Origin: an uncultured Sphingomonas sp.
Lineage (GTDB): Bacteria; Pseudomonadota; Alphaproteobacteria; Sphingomonadales; Sphingomonadaceae
DNA: 64,000 nucleotides
Direction of reading: 5' to 3'
Assembly: GCF_937859915.1 (NCBI RefSeq)
Contig: NZ_CALMAW010000122.1
Coordinates: 18,967 to 82,966, forward strand
This document shows, piece after piece, positions 8,055 through 16,695 of the stretch. Each line of letters starts with the position of its first letter. The stretch's first letter is position 1. The notes below the pieces were generated by a model, which had not been told where the DNA came from, made no database searches, and saw only the letters and a program-made list of their open reading frames with translations. The position numbers were made by a program, and so were the translations under genes.

Positions 8055-8762
8055 TCAGGGCGCGATCTCCCGGCCGTCCCATGCGAAGACGCGCCCCGTG
8101 TCGGCGGTGCCCAGCCCGTCGACGACGTCGAGCAGCTGGCGCGCCGCCAGTTCGGGCGAAAACAGCTTTTCCTTCGGGACGCGCGGCTGGAAGGGCTTGC
8201 TCAGCGCGGTATCGACCGTCCCCGGATGCAGCGCGACGCAGATCGCCTCCGGCCTGGCGCGCGCCAGCTCGATCGCCGCGGATTTGACGATCATGTTGAG
8301 CGCCGCCTTCGAGGCTCGATAGCCATACCAGCCGCCGGTGCGATTGTCCGAGATGCTGCCGACCCGCGCGGACAGCGTCGCCGCGACCGCGCGACGGTCC
8401 TTCGCCAGCCGCGGCGTGAAATGTTTGAGCACCAGCGCCGGGCCGATCGTGTTGATCGCAAAGATACGGGCCAGCGCCGCGCCGTCGAGCTCCCGTAGCG
8501 CGCGCTCGGGCATCCGCCCTCCCTCGTGCAGGATGCCGGTCGCAACGAGGAGCAGATCGATCGGCGTCGCGATCGCGCCTGCCGCCGCCGCAATGCTGTC
8601 CTCGTCGGTGACGTCGAGCGTGCCGCCGACCAGCACGCCGCCGCTCGCGACCGGATCGCGCGCGAGCGCATGGACATGCGCGTACCGACCGGACGCCAAG
8701 ATTGCCGCAACCAATGCCGCGCCGATCCCGCCGCCGGCGCCGATCACCACCGCGGTCGTCAC
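8055..8762 (-). CDS. Short-chain dehydrogenase/reductase, CsgA-like
   Basis: 235 aa from a GTG that overlaps the upstream DUF427 stop (GTGA). The Rossmann motif is VVIGAGGGIG at the N-terminus and the active site is Y-G-Y-R-A-S-K with an upstream Ser in LSARVGSISDN. Length and the ISDNRTGGWYGYRASK segment match the C-factor-like SDRs. It would oxidise or reduce a small carbonyl compound with NAD(P). Last gene of a tightly coupled minus-strand operon starting at the HhH protein. Confidence 0.87.
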   Translation of the reverse strand: MTTAVVIGAGGGIGAALVAAILASGRYAHVHALARDPVASGGVLVGGTLDVTDEDSIAAAAGAIATPIDLLLVATGILHEGGRMPERALRELDGAALARIFAINTIGPALVLKHFTPRLAKDRRAVAATLSARVGSISDNRTGGWYGYRASKAALNMIVKSAAIELARARPEAICVALHPGTVDTALSKPFQPRVPKEKLFSPELAARQLLDVVDGLGTADTGRVFAWDGREIAP

Positions 8763-9256
8763 CAGAAACGGCTACCGGGGATGCCCTTGAACGGCCCGAC
8801 CACCGCCGAGGTGATCCAGCCGCCATAGAAGCCGCCGGGTTGCGGCACGACGCATTCGCCATCGACGAAGCAGCCCTCCATGTCGGTCGCATAGAAGGCG
8901 ACATGATCGCGGATGGCGGCGAAGGAAGGCGACGGATCGGGATAGGACCAGGCGGCGCGCGGCAGAAACCGATCGCCGACGACGACGTCGAAATAGACCG
9001 CGCTGCCCTTCCACTCGCAGAAACTGCCGCCGCCCGCGGGTCGCAGCACGTCAGGCGCGACGTCGGCCGGAGGGAAATAATAGGTCGGCGGGTGGCTCGT
9101 CTCGATCGTGCGTACGCCGCGTCGGGTCTCGGCGATCGTCCGGCCGGCGAGCAGGACCACCAGATGCGCGGCGGTCGGCTGCGCGATCGCCGGGCGCGGA
9201 AAGTCCCAGACGCTCTCCTGCCCAGGCGCGGCCTGCTCCGGCGTCGGGCGTATCAT
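8759..9256 (-). CDS. DUF427 domain protein
   Basis: 165 aa from ATG 9256, which overlaps the TGA of the DCC gene (ATGA); the track's 290-aa form runs through the wrong upstream frame. It has the DUF427 fold pattern: VVLLAGRTIAETRRGVRTIE, SHPPTYYFPPADV, and CEWKGSAVYFDVV, followed by AWSYPDPSPSFAAIRDHVAF. Function of the family is not established. It sits between a DCC thiol-disulfide protein and an SDR in a coupled operon, so a redox or stress role is plausible but unproven. Confidence 0.85.
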   Translation of the reverse strand: MIRPTPEQAAPGQESVWDFPRPAIAQPTAAHLVVLLAGRTIAETRRGVRTIETSHPPTYYFPPADVAPDVLRPAGGGSFCEWKGSAVYFDVVVGDRFLPRAAWSYPDPSPSFAAIRDHVAFYATDMEGCFVDGECVVPQPGGFYGGWITSAVVGPFKGIPGSRFW

Positions 9257-9615
9257 GCCACCCGGCCTTCGAGACGACGCGCCAGTCGCTGCAGCGCCGG
9301 CCGCCGCCGCAGGAAGAGCCGATAGGCGCGCTCGAGCGCCGCCAGCACGACGGGGCTCCGCGCCACGATCCCGAGCGGGCGCAACAGCGGGATCGCCCGC
9401 CACATCGCGGCAAAGGCCGCCGCGCCCGACAGCATCTGTCCATTCTCTTCGGCATGGAAACGCGCCAGCAGCGACGCGCGGTCGAGCGGACATTGGCTCG
9501 CGCCGTCCTGCACGTCGACGAAGCTGATCCGCCGGTGCCGGTCCAGCCGGCGCATCAGCGCGATCTCGCGCCGGCATAAGGGGCAGCCGCCATCGTGCCA
9601 GACGGTGACGGTCAT
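9253..9615 (-). CDS. DCC family thiol-disulfide oxidoreductase (DUF393)
   Basis: 120 aa. The N-terminal WHDGGCPLCRREIALMRRLD gives the D-x-x-C-P-x-C signature of the DCC family, followed by a DVQDG segment and the WRAIPLLRPLG region typical of these thioredoxin-like proteins. Start overlaps the HhH gene stop and its own stop overlaps the DUF427 start, each as ATGA. Probably a small cytoplasmic thiol-disulfide protein; natural substrates of the family are unknown. Confidence 0.85.
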   Translation of the reverse strand: MTVTVWHDGGCPLCRREIALMRRLDRHRRISFVDVQDGASQCPLDRASLLARFHAEENGQMLSGAAAFAAMWRAIPLLRPLGIVARSPVVLAALERAYRLFLRRRPALQRLARRLEGRVA

Positions 9616-9821
9616 GCAGCGCCGCTAGCACCGACCGAGACGCCGCGGCGCTGGCGGTCGGAAAGTACGCCCGTTAAGCCCGGCACCTCGTCGAGCTGGC
9701 GCGTATCGGTGAAGCGGCCGCGCTCCTCGCGATACCGCACGATCTCGAAGCCGTGACCGCGAAACCCGTCGGCGGCGTCGAGCTCGGCTGCGGTCGCGGT
9801 GTTGATGTCCAACGGGGTCAT
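9612..9821 (-). CDS. Small helix-hairpin-helix (ComEA-like) protein
   Basis: 69 aa. LDINTATAAELDAADGFRGH and the following RYREERGRFTDTRQLDEVPG match the double HhH of ComEA/radC-type DNA-binding modules, with the second hairpin at the C-terminus. No signal peptide, so it is not a classical ComEA competence receptor. First gene of the four-gene operon HhH-DCC-DUF427-SDR, all joined by 4-base overlaps. Confidence 0.75.
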   Translation of the reverse strand: MTPLDINTATAAELDAADGFRGHGFEIVRYREERGRFTDTRQLDEVPGLTGVLSDRQRRGVSVGASGAA

Positions 9822-9974
9822 GCGCGTCTCCAGCTGCGGAAGCGGTACAACGCGCGGACCGATGCGAAGAGCCGCGGGCCAAGCGGCATCGAGACGATGG
9901 CGCCCGAGGAACCCTTTTTCCGATCAACACCGTTCAACGATCCGACCGACCGACTTCGCCGAGAGGATCCGCAG

Positions 9975-10294
9975 ATGCCCGATACCGTCTTTCGTCCGAC
10001 GTTGAAGATGGCCGCCGCCGCGCGCCGCGGGCTGCGGTTGCGCGCGACATTCGATCGCGGCGGCACCGAGGTCGGCGTCAAGCGCGCGCACCAGCTTGCC
10101 GAGCGCGAGGCGCTCGATGCCGCCGACGTCAAGGCGATGCACAGCTTCTTCGCGCGCCACGAGGTCGACAAGCAGACCGGCACGCACGGCTGGAACTCGA
10201 ACAGCGATCCGTCCGCGGGCTTCATCGCTTGGCTGTTATGGGTGGCGACGCGGGCAAGAGCTGGGCCGACGGCAAGATGAAATCGCTGGACTAG
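9975..10294 (+). pseudogene. Small conserved hypothetical gene with C-terminal frameshift
   Basis: From ATG 9975 (MPDTVFRPTLKMAAAARRG) the frame encodes RRGLRLRATFDRGGTEVGVK and a conserved-looking helix KAMHSFFARHEVDKQTG, then PSAGFIAWLLW. Directly after that Trp the frame runs into VATRARAGPTAR and stops at 10280. One extra G in the GGG run at 10240-10242 would continue as GGDAGKSWADGKMKSLD to the TAG at 10294, which reads as a natural end: such proteins usually continue with a Gly-Gly-Asp and Trp-Ala pattern. So this is a one-base deletion in the gene or in the assembly. I know no function for this family. Confidence 0.65.
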
Positions 10295-10361
10295 GCGTGC
10301 GCCGGCAACGGCGCCACGACGCGGCGTTTGAACATCCGGCTTTCAGGCTCGTTCGGATTTC

Positions 10362-11444
10362 GTGCAGACTCCCCGTCCTTCGCGTGCGCCGAGCAGTCCT
10401 GGCTGGCGGCCACGACGCGTCCTGATCACGCGCGCGGCGCAGGCCTTCGCGCATGGCCGCGCGATCGTCGAGCGGGCGGCGGCACTCGGCATCGCCGTCG
10501 TCGAACTGCCGGGCGACCGGCTCAACCTCGCCGTCCCCGACGATCCGAAACAGGCCTATGCCGACGCCAAGCGGACCTTGGCGGTGGTCGTGGCACCGCC
10601 GTCCAAACTCCGGCTGCAGCCGATCGCGCCGAGCGCCGACTGGCGTGTCGATCTTGCCGAAGGCTGCCCGGCGCATTGCAGCTATTGCTATCTCGCGGGC
10701 TCGCTCAAGGGACCGCCGATCACCCGCGCCTATGCCAATCTCGACGAGATATTGACGGGGCTGCCGGCCTATCTCGGCGAAGGCATGATCACCTCGCGCA
10801 GCCGTACGCGCGCACTGGAAGGCACGACCTTCGAGGCCTCCTGCTACACCGATCCGCTGGCGATCGAGCCGCTGACCGGATCCCTGTCCGCCGCGATCGC
10901 CTGGTTCGGCCGCTGGGACGCCGCCGCGCAGCTGCGCTTCACGACCAAATTCGCGGACGTCGAACCACTCCTCGGTCTCGACCATGGCGGCCGGACACGG
11001 ATGCGCGCCTCGATCAATCCGCGGGCCTTCGCCCGTTTCGAGGGCGGCACCGCCCCGGTCGCCGCGCGGCTGGCGGCGCTGCGCCGAATGGCGGAGGCCG
11101 GCTATCCGGTCGGGCTCACCATCGCACCGATCATCGCCGCCGAGGGCTGGCAGGACGCCTATGGCGCGCTCATCGATGCCGCCGGCGCGGCGCTCGACGG
11201 GGTGGCCGACCTCACCGTCGAGCTAATCACCCACCGCTTCACCACCGGCTCGAAGGCGATGCTCGATAGCTGGTATCCGGGCTCGGCGCTCGACATGGGC
11301 GCGGACAAGCGCGTGACCAAGCGGACCAAGTTCGGCACCGAGAAGCAGGTCTATGATGCCGACACGATGCGCGCGCTGCGCGGGTTCTTCGAACGGCGGA
11401 TCGCGGACGCGCTGCCGGCGGCACGGATCCTCTACTGGACATGA
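10362..11444 (+). CDS. SPL-family radical SAM protein (spore photoproduct lyase-like)
   Basis: 360 aa from GTG 10362. The radical SAM cluster motif is DLAEGCPAHCSYCYL (C-x3-C-x2-C) near residue 105, and around it the sequence follows the SplB family: PPSKLRLQPIAPS before it, SCYTDPLAIEPLTG and RFTTKFADVEPLLGL after it, then ELITHRFTTGSK and KRTKFGTEKQVYD. SplB repairs spore photoproduct in Firmicutes; in non-sporulating proteobacteria homologues have unknown targets, so DNA photoproduct or other lesion repair is only a hypothesis. Its TGA overlaps the start of the metallophosphoesterase (ATGA). Confidence 0.85.
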   Translation: MQTPRPSRAPSSPGWRPRRVLITRAAQAFAHGRAIVERAAALGIAVVELPGDRLNLAVPDDPKQAYADAKRTLAVVVAPPSKLRLQPIAPSADWRVDLAEGCPAHCSYCYLAGSLKGPPITRAYANLDEILTGLPAYLGEGMITSRSRTRALEGTTFEASCYTDPLAIEPLTGSLSAAIAWFGRWDAAAQLRFTTKFADVEPLLGLDHGGRTRMRASINPRAFARFEGGTAPVAARLAALRRMAEAGYPVGLTIAPIIAAEGWQDAYGALIDAAGAALDGVADLTVELITHRFTTGSKAMLDSWYPGSALDMGADKRVTKRTKFGTEKQVYDADTMRALRGFFERRIADALPAARILYWT

Positions 11445-11980
11445 CGACCTTCTTCACCGCCGACACGCACTTCGGCGACCATCGCACGATCAACATCTGG
11501 CGCCGGCCGTTCGCGGATACGGGCGAGATGGATGCGCTGCTGATCGCGCGCTGGAACGCGACCGTCACGGCGGACGACGAGGTCTGGCATCTCGGCGACG
11601 TCGCGCGACGTCCGGCCGACGTCGCCGCGCTGCTCGCGCGGCTGAATGGCACCAAGCATCTGCTGCGCGGTAACAACGATACCGACGCAACGCTCGCGGC
11701 GGCCGGCTGGTCGAGCGTCGGCGACTATGCCGAAATCGAGCACGACGGGCATCGCCTCGTGCTGTGCCACTACCCGTTCCGCAGCTGGAACGGGCAGCAT
11801 CGCGGCGCGATCAACCTGCATGGCCACAGCCATGGCCGGCTGAAGCCGGTGCTTCGTCAATTCGACGTCGGCGTCGACGTCCATGGTTATGCGCCGGTGA
11901 CGCTCGCGGCGATCATGACTGGGGATAAGTCACGGGATCGGTCGACAGCCCGCGAGGCTTCGCTATCAGCGGCGCAATGA
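11441..11980 (+). CDS. Metallophosphoesterase family protein
   Basis: 179 aa. Calcineurin-like metal motifs are present in order: FFTADTHFGDH (D-x-H), EVWHLGDVARR (G-D), LLRGNNDTD (G-N-x-D/N), VLCHYPFRSW (H) and NLHGHSHG (G-H-x-H). It is a short single-domain enzyme of the type often seen alone in bacteria and phages. Substrate is not known; coupling to the SPL-like gene by ATGA suggests a nucleic-acid phosphodiester or nucleotide, which is inference. About 25 C-terminal residues after VTLAAIMTG look unstructured. Confidence 0.88.
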   Translation: MTTFFTADTHFGDHRTINIWRRPFADTGEMDALLIARWNATVTADDEVWHLGDVARRPADVAALLARLNGTKHLLRGNNDTDATLAAAGWSSVGDYAEIEHDGHRLVLCHYPFRSWNGQHRGAINLHGHSHGRLKPVLRQFDVGVDVHGYAPVTLAAIMTGDKSRDRSTAREASLSAAQ

Positions 11981-12177
11981 GCATCAAAGCCACGATCATG
12001 AGCACCGCGACCGGCAAGCCGATCCAGACCTTCCTGTTCGGCCGCCGGCCCTATGCTGGTACCGACTTCACGCTGGAGACGGGCGAGCGCGTCACCGCGC
12101 AGCGGGTCGACATCGGCAAGCCGGCGCCGGGCAAGTTCATCACCCCGGTCGACGTCTGGGTGACGCCCAAGGATTGA
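11977..12177 (+). CDS. Small hypothetical protein of the SPL/phosphoesterase operon
   Basis: 66 aa; ATG overlaps the phosphoesterase stop. The sequence (TFLFGRRPYAGTDFTLETGE, then GKPAPGKFITPVDVWVTPKD) is soluble and looks like a compact beta-rich domain without cysteines or a signal peptide. No family recognised. Its coupling to two enzyme genes makes it more credible than its length alone. Confidence 0.55.
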   Translation: MSIKATIMSTATGKPIQTFLFGRRPYAGTDFTLETGERVTAQRVDIGKPAPGKFITPVDVWVTPKD

Positions 12178-12302
12178 GCGGGCACGGCCCGCGCCTTTGC
12201 CGGCATCCCGGACGCGTTCCGGAATTGACGATGCGGCGCGTGACCCGTGACGCACGCTAAGGATGCCCGCCTGCGCGGGAATGCCGGGCCCGCGTCGCCA
12301 AG

Positions 12303-13138
12303 TCAGCCCTCCGCCATGAAGCGATCGAACGCCGCCTTATAGTCCGGATGCCAGCGCGACAGCGCGGGGCGGTTCTCGATGATGTCGTCCATCGCCCAGC
12401 GCATGCGCTTCTCGTCGGTCGCGCGATCGACGTCGTTGTCGGGGCACAGGATGTAGAAGTCGCCGGCACCGACGCGCTCGAGCGCGAAGTCGGCGACCTG
12501 CTCCGCAGTCCAGGCGGCATCGGGTTTTTCCGCGCGACCGGTCATACCCGTGTGGGTGAAGCCGGGAATTAGCAGATGCGCCGAGACGCGCGTGCCGGTC
12601 GCCTCGCGCAGCGCTTGCCCCAGCGATTCGGTGTAGCTGCGCACCCCCGCCTTCGACAGATTATAGGCCGGGTTGCCGGGCGGGCTGGTGATGCCCTGCT
12701 TCGATCCGGTGTTGATCACCACCCCCGGCCGCTCGCCCTCGACCATCGCCGGCACGAACGCCTGAACGCCGTGGAGCACCCCCATTAGGTTGACGCCGAG
12801 CAGATGCTCCCACGCGGCTGCGCCCAGGGCATGCCAGGGTTGGCGCCGGTCGCGGCGTTGTTGAGCAGCACCGAGACCGGTCCCCAGCGGCTGACGACCG
12901 CATCGCGCAACGCCTCGACCTGCGGTCGCGACGACACATCGGTCGCAACCGCGAACACCTCGCCGATCCCCGCGAGGCGGTGCGCCGCCTGGTCGAGCAT
13001 CTCGCCGGCCAGGTCCGCCAGCGCGACCTTGAGACCAAGCCCGAGCAGCCGCGAGGCGACCGCATGCCCGATTCCGCTCGCGGCACCGGTGACGACGGCC
13101 ACGCCGCCGGCGGCGAAGGCGGGGGGAAGCTGTGACAT
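12303..13138 (-). pseudogene. Short-chain dehydrogenase split by a frameshift
   Basis: Two minus-strand frames together make one SDR of normal length (about 278 aa). Frame one (ATG 13138) has VVTGAASGIG and VLLNNAAT; it then runs off to a TAA at 12785-12787. Frame two carries VNLMGVLHGVQAFVPAMVEG, INTGSKQGITSPPGNPAYNL with the YNLSK active site, and the C-terminus. One added G in the GGG run (plus-strand CCC at 12823-12825) would join them through an AAAWEHLLGVN-type stretch. The stop and the internal ATG overlap as TAATG, so the second half could still be made by reinitiation. Either a real lesion or a base-call error. Confidence 0.75.
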
Positions 13139-13286
13139 GCGATCGATCCTCCTATTGGTCGCTCTCCATAGCCCTGCGCCGCGGCGGACGCACAAGCAGG
13201 GATTGCGCGCGACAAACGACCGAACGGGTGGACCGAATGCGCGGCGAGGCGATAGAGCGGGCGAATTGGACCCAGCGGAGCAGATC

Positions 13287-14171
13287 ATGACCGAGACCGC
13301 CTACACGCCACCTGCCGTCTGGACCTGGGACAAGGCCAATGGCGGCCAGTTCGCCAACATCAATCGCCCGATCGCGGGCGCGACGCACGACAAGGACCTG
13401 CCCGTCGGCACGCACCCGCTGCAGCTCTATTCGCTGGCGACGCCCAACGGCCAGAAGGTGACGATCCTGCTCGAGGAATTGCTCGCGCTCGGGCACAGCG
13501 GCGCGGACTATGACGCCTGGCTGATCCGGATCGGCGAGGGCGACCAGTTCGGTTCGGGCTTCGTCGCGGTCAATCCCAACTCGAAGATCCCGGCGCTGCT
13601 CGATCGCTCCGGCCCGACCCCGATCCGCATCTTCGAGTCCGGCGCGATCCTGATGCATCTCGCCGAGAAATTCGCTGCCTTCCTGCCGACCGAGACCGCG
13701 GCCCGCGCCGAATGCCTGTCCTGGCTGTTCTGGCAGATGGGCAGCGCGCCCTATCTTGGCGGCGGCTTCGGCCATTTCTACGCCTATGTCCCGATCAAGA
13801 TCGAATATGCGATCGACCGCTTCGCGATGGAGGTGAAGCGCGAACTCGACGTGCTCGATCGGCGTCTGGCCGAGACCGAGTATCTGGGCGGGGCCATTTA
13901 TACGATTGCCGACATCGCGGTGTGGCCGTGGTACGGCAATCTCGTTCTGGGCCAGGCCTATAATGCGGGCGAGTTCCTCCAGGTCCAGGATTATAAACAC
14001 GTCCAGCGCTGGGCGGCGGCGATCGCGGCGCGCCCCGCGGTGCAGCGTGGGCGCATGGTCAATCGGATCACCGGCGACCCCGCCGAACAGCTGCACGAAC
14101 GCCATGACGCGCGCGATTTCGACACGCGGACACAGGACAAGCTCGCCCCCGCGGACCCGGCCGCCGCCTGA
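13287..14171 (+). CDS. yghU: YghU-like glutathione S-transferase (disulfide-bond oxidoreductase)
   Basis: 294 aa from ATG 13287 with CGGAG upstream; the track's 455-aa form is an over-extension. Features of the Nu-class GST YghU are clear: WTWDKANGGQFANINRPIAG at the start, PLQLYSLATPNGQKVTILLE, a thioredoxin-like domain with VNPNSKIPALLD and IFESGAILMHLAEKF, then an all-helical domain with IADIAVWPWYGNLV. Such enzymes reduce organic hydroperoxides or disulfides with two glutathiones. It is divergent from the split SDR and is followed two bases later by the DUF938 gene. Confidence 0.88.
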   Translation: MTETAYTPPAVWTWDKANGGQFANINRPIAGATHDKDLPVGTHPLQLYSLATPNGQKVTILLEELLALGHSGADYDAWLIRIGEGDQFGSGFVAVNPNSKIPALLDRSGPTPIRIFESGAILMHLAEKFAAFLPTETAARAECLSWLFWQMGSAPYLGGGFGHFYAYVPIKIEYAIDRFAMEVKRELDVLDRRLAETEYLGGAIYTIADIAVWPWYGNLVLGQAYNAGEFLQVQDYKHVQRWAAAIAARPAVQRGRMVNRITGDPAEQLHERHDARDFDTRTQDKLAPADPAAA

Positions 14172-14173
14172 CC

Positions 14174-14785
14174 ATGGATGCGCCGCCGCTCGATCCGCGT
14201 CGGTCGTCGCCAGCGGTGGCGCGCAACCGCGATGCGATATTGGACGTGCTCCGGATCGAGCTGCCGCCGAACGGTCTCGTCCTGGAGGTAGCCAGCGGAA
14301 GCGGCGAACATGCGCTCCATTTCGCGCGCGCTTTGCCGGCGCTCGACTGGCAGCCCTCCGATCCGTCGGCGGCGGCGCGGGAGTCGATCGCCGGCTGGAT
14401 CGCGGCCGATCCGCTGCCCAACCTCCGCGCCCCGCTCGATCTCGACGCCGAGACCGGGCTTGCGGCGATTGCGCAGGTCGATGCGATCCTGTGCATCAAC
14501 ATGGTGCATATCAGCCCCTGGTCGGCGACGCAGGGCGTGATGCGCGGCGCCGGCCGCCTGTTGCCCCCCGGAGGGCCGCTCTGCCTCTACGGACCGTTCC
14601 GGCAGGCCGATCGGCCGCTCGCCCCGAGCAACGCCGCCTTCGATGCGGATCTTCGCATGCGGGATGCGCGCTGGGGCTTGCGCACGGTCGACGCCATCGC
14701 GGCGTGCGCCGAAGCGGAGGGCCTCGCGCTCCAGCGCATCGTCGCGATGCCGGCCAACAATCTGATGATGATCCTCCGGCGATAA
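14174..14785 (+). CDS. DUF938 family SAM-dependent methyltransferase-like protein
   Basis: 203 aa. VLEVASGSGEHALHFARALP is the SAM-binding motif I, followed by WQPSDPS and an INMVHISPW segment and LCLYGPFRQ, all typical of DUF938. It ends with AMPANNLMMILRR, the family's usual C-terminus. Function in bacteria is unknown. Probably cotranscribed with the GST gene (2-base gap). Confidence 0.87.
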   Translation: MDAPPLDPRRSSPAVARNRDAILDVLRIELPPNGLVLEVASGSGEHALHFARALPALDWQPSDPSAAARESIAGWIAADPLPNLRAPLDLDAETGLAAIAQVDAILCINMVHISPWSATQGVMRGAGRLLPPGGPLCLYGPFRQADRPLAPSNAAFDADLRMRDARWGLRTVDAIAACAEAEGLALQRIVAMPANNLMMILRR

Positions 14786-14812
14786 GGTCGTCCGCACGCG
14801 GCTCGGGCGATC

Positions 14813-16636
14813 TCAGCCCGTCGGCTCGCCGGTCAGTGCGGTGATTGCCATCACAAGTGCGAGATGCGTCAGGCCCTGCGGCAGGTTGCCGAGATAGGTG
14901 CCGTCCGTCGGGTCCGCCATCTCGGTATAGATCCCGACGCCGCGATCGAGCGCGGCGACGAGCCGGTCGAGTGCGGCCTCCGCCCGGTCGTGCTGGCCGA
15001 GCAGCGCGCGCGCCTCGATCATCCAGAAGGAGCAGGCGAGGAAACACCCCTCCTCGTCCTTCGCGTCGCTATAGCGATAATGATAAGGACCGGCGCCGAG
15101 CGACCGATCGATCGCATCGAGCGTGCTGGCGAGACGATCGGGACCGTCGAAGCCGAAGCGCACGGCGAGCGCCATCGATGCGTCGATCCGCTCCGAGCCC
15201 GGATAGAAGACATAGGCCTTGAGCGCGTCCGACCAGCCATGCGTGTTGATCCACTCGGCAATCCTGTCGCATTCGCGCGCCCAGCGATCGCGATAGGTCG
15301 TCGGCAGCTGCCCCGTATCGGCGAGCTCCACGGCGCGCGCGAGCGCCTGCCAGCAGCTCAGCTTGGACATCGTGTAATCGCGCGCCTCGGGCAGTTCCCA
15401 TATGCCGGCATCGGGTTGCCGCCAGCGGTCGGCGCATTCGTCGGCAATGCGGACGAGGATCTGCGCGCTGTTGGCGTCGAGGATGTTGCCCGCCCGGACG
15501 AAGCGCGCCGCCGTGCCGAAGATGTCGCCATAGACGCCATGCTGATGCTGCGCGGTCGCGGCATTGCCGGTGACCACCGGGGTCGACCCGCGATAGCCCG
15601 GCACGTCGAAGGTGCGCACCGGATCGACGCGGTCGCCGCCGAGCGTATAGCAGACCTGCGTGCCATGCTGCTCGAGCCGCTTGAGCAGCCAGGTGAACGC
15701 CGCCTTCGCCTCCGCCTGCGCACCGACGGCGAGGAACGCCTTGATGGTAAAGCCCGCGTCGCGCACCCAGGCGAAGCGATAGTCGTAATTCTTGTCGCCA
15801 CCAATCCGCTCGGGAAGCGAGGTCGTCGCCGCCGCGGCGATCGCGCCGCTCGGCGAGAAGAGCAGCAGTTTGAGCGCAAGCGCCGAGCGGACGAGCAGGT
15901 CGCGATGCCGCCCCCGATAGGCGAGGTTGGCGCACCATTGTCGCCATTCGCGGTCCGAAATATCGATCCGCGCGTCGATTTCGGCGATCGCGGGAACGAC
16001 CAGCGGCTCGTCCGCGCCCGCCACGATCGCAACGACGCGCCGCTCGCCTGGCGCGACCGACAGCGACGCGACCAGCCCGTCGTCGTCGAGCGTCTCGACC
16101 GCCACCTCGTCGCTGAGGCGGAAGATGCCGAGCACGCGGCCGGCATGGAAGACATGCTGTCCGCCGATCATCGAGGTATAGGGATTGACCGCGGATGCGC
16201 GCCGCCCGAAACGGACCCGGATATCGAAGCGGACATGGCCGTCGAGCCCCTCGATCCGCCGCGCGAGCTCCGCCCATGGCAGCCGCCCCGCCGTCCCGCT
16301 GTTGATCGACTCGGTCAGCTTGGCGCGGCCACCGGCCGTGGTGAAGATTGTCTCCAGCACATTGCTGTCGGTGCGATAGGCGCGGTCGATCCGGCAGGGT
16401 TCGCTCGGCGTGATCGCGAAATAGCCGCCGGTGTCGGGATCGAGCAGCCGGTCGAACAATGGCGGGGAATCGAGATTGGGGACGCACCACCAGTCGATCG
16501 AACCGTCCATCCCGGCAAGCGCCAGCGACCGGCCGTCGCCAAGTGCTCCATAGCCTTCGAGCGGAAGATAGCCGTCGGCATCACGCCGGGGCGGCGGCGC
16601 GTCGAAATGCGGAGTCTGGCCGGGATCGGGCAACAT
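14813..16636 (-). CDS. Glycoside hydrolase family 15 protein (glucoamylase/trehalase)
   Basis: 607 aa, started at ATG 16636 with GGAGAG two bases away. The N-terminal part (LALAGMDGSIDWWCVPNLDS) is the beta-sandwich domain usual in bacterial GH15 trehalases and glucoamylases. The catalytic (alpha/alpha)6 barrel has NYDYRFAWVRDAGFTIKAF, the acid Glu in DAGIWELPEARDY and the base Glu in DEEGCFLACSFWMIEA. No signal peptide, so it acts in the cytoplasm on trehalose, maltose or short glucans and releases glucose. Downstream of the glucose-fructose oxidoreductase-like gene with a gap of about 60 bases on the same strand, so it may be cotranscribed. Confidence 0.87.
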   Translation of the reverse strand: MLPDPGQTPHFDAPPPRRDADGYLPLEGYGALGDGRSLALAGMDGSIDWWCVPNLDSPPLFDRLLDPDTGGYFAITPSEPCRIDRAYRTDSNVLETIFTTAGGRAKLTESINSGTAGRLPWAELARRIEGLDGHVRFDIRVRFGRRASAVNPYTSMIGGQHVFHAGRVLGIFRLSDEVAVETLDDDGLVASLSVAPGERRVVAIVAGADEPLVVPAIAEIDARIDISDREWRQWCANLAYRGRHRDLLVRSALALKLLLFSPSGAIAAAATTSLPERIGGDKNYDYRFAWVRDAGFTIKAFLAVGAQAEAKAAFTWLLKRLEQHGTQVCYTLGGDRVDPVRTFDVPGYRGSTPVVTGNAATAQHQHGVYGDIFGTAARFVRAGNILDANSAQILVRIADECADRWRQPDAGIWELPEARDYTMSKLSCWQALARAVELADTGQLPTTYRDRWARECDRIAEWINTHGWSDALKAYVFYPGSERIDASMALAVRFGFDGPDRLASTLDAIDRSLGAGPYHYRYSDAKDEEGCFLACSFWMIEARALLGQHDRAEAALDRLVAALDRGVGIYTEMADPTDGTYLGNLPQGLTHLALVMAITALTGEPTG

Positions 16637-16695
16637 TTCTCTCCAGACGGACGCCGCGGCGGGCGCCGTCCTTAAATTGCGTGGCGGAAAGTTGG

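Noticed and set aside
14864-16675. 603-aa plus-strand ORF opposite the GH15 gene
   Set aside because: Low-complexity Arg/Ala/Asp-rich shadow of the GH15 frame; no family motif and no ribosome binding site.
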